Made by a program: the position numbers and the translations under genes
Assembly (NCBI RefSeq): GCF_029168315.1
Contig: NZ_JARGYD010000002.1
Span: forward strand, 496,001-560,000
From: Psychromarinibacter halotolerans
GTDB taxonomy: Bacteria; Pseudomonadota; Alphaproteobacteria; Rhodobacterales; Rhodobacteraceae
Direction: 5' to 3'
DNA length: 64,000 bases
Shown: positions 60,000 to 64,000 of the stretch, piece by piece
How positions within the stretch are numbered: the first letter of the stretch is position 1
How the letters are laid out: each line of letters starts with the position of its first letter
Notes under the pieces: generated by a model
The model's input: only the letters and a program-made list of their open reading frames with translations
Database searches by the model: none
What the model was told of the DNA's origin: nothing

Positions 60000-61219
60000 C
60001 ACTGACGATCGAACGACTGGGGCACCGTGGCGATGGCATCGCGCGGGGCAGTGATGGAACCGCGGTGTTCGTCCCGCTGACCCTGCCGGGTGAAGTCGTC
60101 GAGGGCGAGGTAACGGGCGACCGCATGGCCGCGCCGCGTATCGTCACGCCCTCTGCCGACCGGGTGAAGGCGCCGTGCCGTCATTTCCGGTCCTGCGGCG
60201 GCTGCGCGCTGCAACATGCCGCCGACGGGTTCGTCGAACAGTGGAAGGCCGGGCTTGTGACCTCGGCGCTTGCCGCGCATGGGATCGAGGCGCCGGTGCT
60301 GGGTGTCGCGACCTCTCCGGCGCAGTCGCGGCGGCGCGCGGTTCTGTCCGGGCGGCGCACCAAGAAGGGCGCGCTTGTCGGCTTCCATGCGCGGGCGTCC
60401 GATACCGTCGTCGAGGTGCCGGACTGCCAACTGGTCCTGCCCGAGATCGCGGCGCAGTTGCCGATGCTGGAAGAGCTGACGAAGACCGGCGTATCGCGTC
60501 GGGGCGAGTTGTCGATGACCGTGACATGGTCCGCCGCCGGGGCGGACGTGTCCGTGACGGGCGGGCGCGAACTGGACGGTCCGTTCCGGATCGAGCTTGC
60601 CGCTTTCGCAGAGCAGCACGATCTTGCCCGGCTTGGCTGGGACAGCGAAACCGTCGTGCAACGGCGTCCCCCCGCGCAAAGTTTCGATGGAATAGAGACT
60701 GTTCCGCCCCCCGGCGCCTTTCTTCAGGCCACCCGGCACGGCGAGGCCGCGCTGCTGGCCGCCGTGCGCGACGCGGTGGGCGGGGCAAAACGGGTCGTCG
60801 ACCTGTTCGCGGGCTGCGGCACCTTTTCCCTGCCGCTTGCGAAAGGGGCCGAGGTTCATGCCGTCGAAAGTGGGGCAGAGATGCTGAAGGCGCTGGACAC
60901 CGCGTGGCGGCACAGTTCCGGCCTGAAACGCGTCACGACGGAAACCCGCGACCTGTACCGTCGGCCGCTGCTGCGCAGCGAGCTGGCCACCTATGACGCG
61001 ATCGTGATCGACCCGCCCCGCGCGGGCGCCGAGGCGCAGACCGAAGAGATTGCCGCCAGTTCCGTGCCGGTGATCGGTGCCGTGTCATGCAATCCGGTCA
61101 CCTTCGCGCGCGATGCGGCGGTTCTGATCGCGGGCGGTTACCGTCTGGACTGGCTGCGGGTCGTTGACCAGTTCCGCTGGTCTACCCATGTCGAGCTTGC
61201 CGCGCGCTTCGCCAGATAG
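59996..61219 (+). CDS. 23S rRNA / tRNA uracil-5-methyltransferase (RlmD/TrmA family)
   Basis: A 407-residue class-I methyltransferase with an N-terminal TRAM domain (about 1-55), a four-cysteine iron-sulphur segment formed by CRHFRSCGGC near 61-70 plus C143 in VPDCQLV, the SAM motif VVDLFAGCGTFSLPLA near 268 and the catalytic cysteine in VSCNPVTFARDA near 363. It makes 5-methyluridine in 23S rRNA or tRNA; which position cannot be told. It starts at a GTG overlapping the ABC gene. Confidence 0.88.
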   Translation: MTLTIERLGHRGDGIARGSDGTAVFVPLTLPGEVVEGEVTGDRMAAPRIVTPSADRVKAPCRHFRSCGGCALQHAADGFVEQWKAGLVTSALAAHGIEAPVLGVATSPAQSRRRAVLSGRRTKKGALVGFHARASDTVVEVPDCQLVLPEIAAQLPMLEELTKTGVSRRGELSMTVTWSAAGADVSVTGGRELDGPFRIELAAFAEQHDLARLGWDSETVVQRRPPAQSFDGIETVPPPGAFLQATRHGEAALLAAVRDAVGGAKRVVDLFAGCGTFSLPLAKGAEVHAVESGAEMLKALDTAWRHSSGLKRVTTETRDLYRRPLLRSELATYDAIVIDPPRAGAEAQTEEIAASSVPVIGAVSCNPVTFARDAAVLIAGGYRLDWLRVVDQFRWSTHVELAARFAR

Positions 61220-61267
61220 CATATCGCGCACGGGGCAGGGCACGCAGGGACAGGGCAAGAGGATTAC

Positions 61268-62044
61268 ATGACGGTTCGGCAACGGCTTGCGGGTTGGCTC
61301 GCGCGGGATGACGTGCGCAACTTCATCACCGGCGTGATCGTGTTCAACGCCATCATCCTTGGGCTAGAGACCTATGATCCGGTCATGTCCCGTGTTGGCG
61401 GGCTGGTCGTGGCGCTGGACCGGGCCTGCCTTGCGATCTTCGTGGTCGAGTTGGTGCTGAAGATCTTCGCCCATGGCCCGCGCTTCTTCCGCAATGGCTG
61501 GAACCTGTTCGATTTCGTGATTGTCGGGATCTCTTTGGTGCCGGGCGCGCAGACGTTGTCGGTGCTGCGGGCGCTGCGGATCCTTCGGGTTCTGCGCGTG
61601 GTGTCCGGCGTGCCGCGCCTGCGTCGCGTGATCGAAGGCTTTCTGACCGCGCTTCCGGGCATGGCCTCGGTGTTCTTCCTGATGGGCCTGATCTTCTACA
61701 TCGGCGCGGTGATGTCGACGAAGCTGTTCGGTGACGCCTTTCCCGAATGGTTCGGCACGCTGGGGCGGTCGGGCTATTCGCTGTTCCAGATCATGACGCT
61801 GGAAAGCTGGTCGATGGGGATCGTGCGCCCGGTGATGGATATCTATCCGCAGGCGTGGATCTTCTTCGTGCCGTTCATCATCGTGACCACCTTCACGGTC
61901 GCGAACCTGATCGTCGGTCTGATCGTGAACTCGATGCAGGACGCCCACCACGAGGAAGACCAAGCGGCCACCGGGACCTACCGCGACGAGGTTTTGGCGC
62001 GGCTGGCGGCGATCGAAAAGAAATTGGACGACCGCGAGGGCTGA
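61268..62044 (+). CDS. Bacterial voltage-gated sodium channel (NavBac type)
   Basis: A 258-residue six-helix channel subunit forming homotetramers. S4 is the arginine ladder RALRILRVLR at 101-110, with further arginines at 117, 119 and 120. The pore helix and selectivity filter read TLESW at 177-181, identical to the NaChBac filter core. S6 follows (FIIVTTFTVANLIVGLIVNSM), then a C-terminal coiled-coil-like helix. AAGAGG precedes the start. Channels of this kind occur in marine roseobacters and are linked to motility and pH or salt response in other bacteria. Confidence 0.92.
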   Translation: MTVRQRLAGWLARDDVRNFITGVIVFNAIILGLETYDPVMSRVGGLVVALDRACLAIFVVELVLKIFAHGPRFFRNGWNLFDFVIVGISLVPGAQTLSVLRALRILRVLRVVSGVPRLRRVIEGFLTALPGMASVFFLMGLIFYIGAVMSTKLFGDAFPEWFGTLGRSGYSLFQIMTLESWSMGIVRPVMDIYPQAWIFFVPFIIVTTFTVANLIVGLIVNSMQDAHHEEDQAATGTYRDEVLARLAAIEKKLDDREG

Positions 62045-62110
62045 GACTTCGCTATTCTCGGTGTGTGCGATTCTTGGTATCTTAACCAAAAAACACCAAG
62101 AGGCAGTCTC

Positions 62111-62602
62111 ATGAGAAACACCCGCGTCGTTCTGGCGCTTTGCATCCTGTTGGCGCTGGGCGCCTGTTCAAAGTTCCGGACCTATAACGGGCCGGAGGTT
62201 ACGCGAATCGTCGTCTACAAGGGCGAGCGGAAGATGTACCTGCTGCACCACGACTCTGTGCTGGCAACGCATGACATCGACCTTGGCTTCGCGCCCGCCG
62301 GCCACAAGCAGTTCGAGGGCGACGGCAAGACGCCCGAGGGGCGGTATTACATCGACCGCCGCAACCCCAACAGCAAGTTCCACCTGTCTTTGGGGATCTC
62401 GTATCCGAACCCCGATGACATCGCCTTTGCCGCCAAGAACGGGCGCAGTCCCGGCGGTGACATCTTCATTCATGGCGAGGTGAACCGCGACCAGCGCAAG
62501 AACCTTGACTGGACCGCGGGTTGTATCGCCGTGAAGAAGCGCGAGATGGAAAAGATCTACGCGATGGTCGGCGATGGAACGGTGATCGACATTTATCCCT
62601 GA
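62111..62602 (+). CDS. L,D-transpeptidase-fold (YkuD) lipoprotein
   Basis: A 163-residue lipoprotein (lipobox LGAC, cysteine at 19) with a YkuD domain. The conserved His is in FIHGEVNRD near 118 and the catalytic cysteine in DWTAGCIAVKK near 137. It could make 3-3 peptidoglycan crosslinks or attach or detach lipoproteins to peptidoglycan. The usual SxGCIR is AGCIAV here. AAGAGG precedes the start. Confidence 0.88.
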   Translation: MRNTRVVLALCILLALGACSKFRTYNGPEVTRIVVYKGERKMYLLHHDSVLATHDIDLGFAPAGHKQFEGDGKTPEGRYYIDRRNPNSKFHLSLGISYPNPDDIAFAAKNGRSPGGDIFIHGEVNRDQRKNLDWTAGCIAVKKREMEKIYAMVGDGTVIDIYP

Positions 62603-62628
62603 AACAGGGACGAAATCCGGCACGAAAA

Positions 62629-62662
62629 AACCCGGCTGCGGATGCGGCCGGGTTTCGTTTTT
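62629..62662. terminator. Bidirectional terminator between the YkuD and CAP genes
   Basis: The stem AACCCGGC / GCCGGGTT with a 10-base loop is flanked by A-runs on the left and TTTCGTTTTT on the right, so it works in both directions for two converging genes. Confidence 0.85.
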
Positions 62663-62663
62663 C

Positions 62664-63266
62664 TTAGACGCCGGGTGTCTCTGTCGTCGGCACCGGCACC
62701 GTGGGTGCTGGCGCAGGCGGTGCCGTGTTGGCGCGCGGGGCCGGGGACAGGACCGACAGAACGGGCCCGCCACCGACGACGAGCGTGTACCAGATCTTGC
62801 CGTTGGCATCCTGCTGGAAGGCAAAGCCCATGTCCTCGCCCTCGGGGGCCATGACGGTGCCGCGGGTCAGCGGATCTTGCATCCATGCGGCCAGCGTCTC
62901 TGTCTCGGTCTCGTAGGTCTCCGAGATGTTCTCGCCCAGCATCCGCTTGGTATAGCCGGCGTCGACCACGCGCTCGACCGGGGAAGAGCCGTCGGCGCCG
63001 AAGTGCCACGGCCGACCTTGGCGCGACATATCACGCGAATGTGTAAGCGCAGCGGCGTTCAGCGACGAATCCAGCTGCAGCGGACGCAGGCCGTTCGCGC
63101 TGCGGAGGGCGTTGACCGAATCGAGCATCCGAAGCTGCACAGGCCCCTGGTTGCCGTTCGACAGACTGTAGATTCTCTCGCCATTGGCGTTTGTTTGTAT
63201 GGCCGGGCCGCCACAGGCAGCCAGCAGCACCACGCAGGTCAGCAGCGAAAGAATTGGACGGATCAT
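62664..63266 (-). CDS. CAP-domain (SCP/PR-1-like) lipoprotein
   Basis: A 200-residue lipoprotein (lipobox LLAAC, cysteine at 18) with a CAP domain over about residues 45-170: MLDSVNALRSANGLRPLQLDSSLNAAALTHSRDM, then WHFGADGSS with the conserved His, and a GENIS segment. A proline/threonine-rich tail follows. Bacterial CAP proteins are periplasmic or surface proteins, possibly peptidoglycan- or peptide-binding. The ATG at 63266 is chosen because AGGGG precedes it and the signal peptide begins there. Confidence 0.85.
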   Translation of the reverse strand: MIRPILSLLTCVVLLAACGGPAIQTNANGERIYSLSNGNQGPVQLRMLDSVNALRSANGLRPLQLDSSLNAAALTHSRDMSRQGRPWHFGADGSSPVERVVDAGYTKRMLGENISETYETETETLAAWMQDPLTRGTVMAPEGEDMGFAFQQDANGKIWYTLVVGGGPVLSVLSPAPRANTAPPAPAPTVPVPTTETPGV

Positions 63267-63430
63267 TGTGAGCACCCCTAGAATTGGCACACGAACCAAC
63301 TAGCTCGCCGGTGCGGAGTGATCAAATCGAACCTCCGCATAAGGGCGTGCTTACGCTCGTTAGAATTGCGATTGCGGCTTTGTAGCCATATGATGCGGCC
63401 GCAGCAACATAGATGAATTGGAGATGCGTC
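63267..63430. other. Divergent gap between CAP lipoprotein and second YkuD gene
   Basis: 164 bp of promoter-bearing DNA between two cell-envelope genes. I see no strong hairpin or clear consensus promoter. It contains short AT-rich stretches (TTAGAATT; CATATGATG) that could be -10 boxes for the right-hand gene. Confidence 0.4.
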
Positions 63431-64000
63431 ATGGCATCAAATTCGAAACGTAATCTCGATCGTCGCCTGTTTCTGGGCACCGGCGCCGCCGCGCTTACGG
63501 GGCTTGCCGCACCGGCCATCGCGCAAAGCACCACCCAGTACGAGACGGCCGTCAGCACCGCCAGCAGCCGGAACATTTCCGTTTTCCGGTCGCTGGATTG
63601 GCGTCCCTACTTCAGCAACACCCGCAACGGGGCGATCCTGGTCGACACCAAGTCGCGCGCACTGCACTACTGGTCCGAGGACCAGTCGATCTACAAGCTG
63701 TACCCGACCTCGGTCCCGCTGAGCGACGAGCTGACCCGCCTTGGCCGCACCAGCGTGGTGCAGAAGGTGGTTAAACCGACGTGGCGCCCGACGCCCAACA
63801 TGCGCAAGCGCAACCCGGAATGGCCCGCGGTTGTGGAAGGCGGCGCCCCGGACAATCCGCTGGGTCCGTTCGCGCTGTATCTGTCGTGGACATATTACCG
63901 AATTCATGGCACCCACGACACGCGCAAGATCGGTCGGAAATCCTCCAACGGCTGCATCGGCCTTTACAACGAGCACATCGAAGAGCTGTTCGGCTTGGCC
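63431..64000 (+). CDS. L,D-transpeptidase (YkuD), C-terminus cut by window edge
   Basis: The open frame from the ATG at 63431 runs off the right edge after 190 residues. The N-terminus has a twin-arginine-like signal (RNLDRRLFLGTGAAALTG, cleavage near AIA at 31). A YkuD domain follows, with IHGTHDT near 164 and the catalytic cysteine in KSSNGCIGLY near 179, a close relative of the SHGCIRL consensus. It is predicted to form 3-3 crosslinks in the periplasm. Only a few C-terminal residues are probably missing. Confidence 0.88.
   Translation, partial: MASNSKRNLDRRLFLGTGAAALTGLAAPAIAQSTTQYETAVSTASSRNISVFRSLDWRPYFSNTRNGAILVDTKSRALHYWSEDQSIYKLYPTSVPLSDELTRLGRTSVVQKVVKPTWRPTPNMRKRNPEWPAVVEGGAPDNPLGPFALYLSWTYYRIHGTHDTRKIGRKSSNGCIGLYNEHIEELFGLA

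Noticed and set aside
57933..60002. 689-codon minus-strand open frame opposite the second ABC gene
   Set aside because: It lies over an intact ABC transporter with all catalytic motifs and itself has His/Arg-rich random composition.

Overview
The window is a stretch of high-GC bacterial chromosome that reads as Alphaproteobacteria, most likely Rhodobacteraceae (Roseobacter-type). The evidence is the trmE-mnmG-rsmG-parA-parB order, an alphaproteobacterial AddAB pair, a serC-type leader RNA ahead of serC-serA, a NavBac-type sodium channel, and many 1-14 bp gene overlaps. I see no insertion sequences, prophage genes, CRISPR arrays, tRNAs or rRNAs. This is conserved core chromosome, so most of its interest lies in sites and in a few unusual proteins.

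The most important region lies around 29.2-37 kb and looks like the chromosomal replication origin with its segregation locus. A 409-bp AT-rich gap between maf and hemJ carries a cluster of DnaA-box-like 9-mers next to a very AT-rich tract. The adjacent operons run away from it on both sides (maf-aroE-coaE-dnaQ leftward; hemJ and rho to parB rightward). Two perfect 16-bp parS palindromes lie 3.2 and 5.1 kb to the right, inside the first codons of mnmG and rsmG, just before parA-parB.

Layout. 1-6.1 kb: a cut-off phosphatase, serA and serC (leftward, with leader RNA), a GrpB-like protein, serB and an asparaginase. 6.2-15.7 kb: an IalB-like protein, then the tight chain tsaE-amgK-murU-addB-addA, then trxA. 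15.8-20.5 kb: hslV and hslU, separated by an opposite-strand gene for an unusual SDR-SPW-VKOR-SPW membrane fusion. 20.6-26.4 kb: lipoprotein hydrolase, MFS transporter, Smr/MltA/Tim44-like operon, fxsA, secB. 26.5-29.2 kb: dnaQ, coaE, aroE, maf. 29.2-37 kb: origin and partition region. 37.1-41.3 kb: hemW-rdgB-rph against hrcA-grpE. 41.4-48.7 kb: mutS, a malic enzyme-phosphotransacetylase fusion, an aminotransferase-sulfotransferase pair, and a small secreted DUF7282-like protein. 48.7-56.2 kb: second sulfotransferase, argG, thioesterase, an Hpt / receiver-SpoIIE phosphatase pair, NUDIX, hslO, a CoA-type NUDIX and a CCA-adding-type nucleotidyltransferase. 56.3-61.2 kb: a heterodimeric ABC exporter and an RNA methyltransferase. 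61.3-64 kb: the sodium channel, two L,D-transpeptidase-fold proteins and a CAP-domain lipoprotein, the last gene cut by the window edge.

Themes: serine synthesis (serA/serC/serB), recombinational and mismatch repair (addAB, mutS, dnaQ), protein quality control (hslVU, hslO, grpE/hrcA, secB, trxA), tRNA modification (tsaE, trmE, mnmG), cell-wall recycling and remodelling (amgK, murU, mltA, two YkuD proteins), and chromosome replication and segregation. A dispersed GC-rich hairpin repeat closes three transcription units at convergent gene junctions (16.4, 37.05 and 41.35 kb), always in the same orientation.
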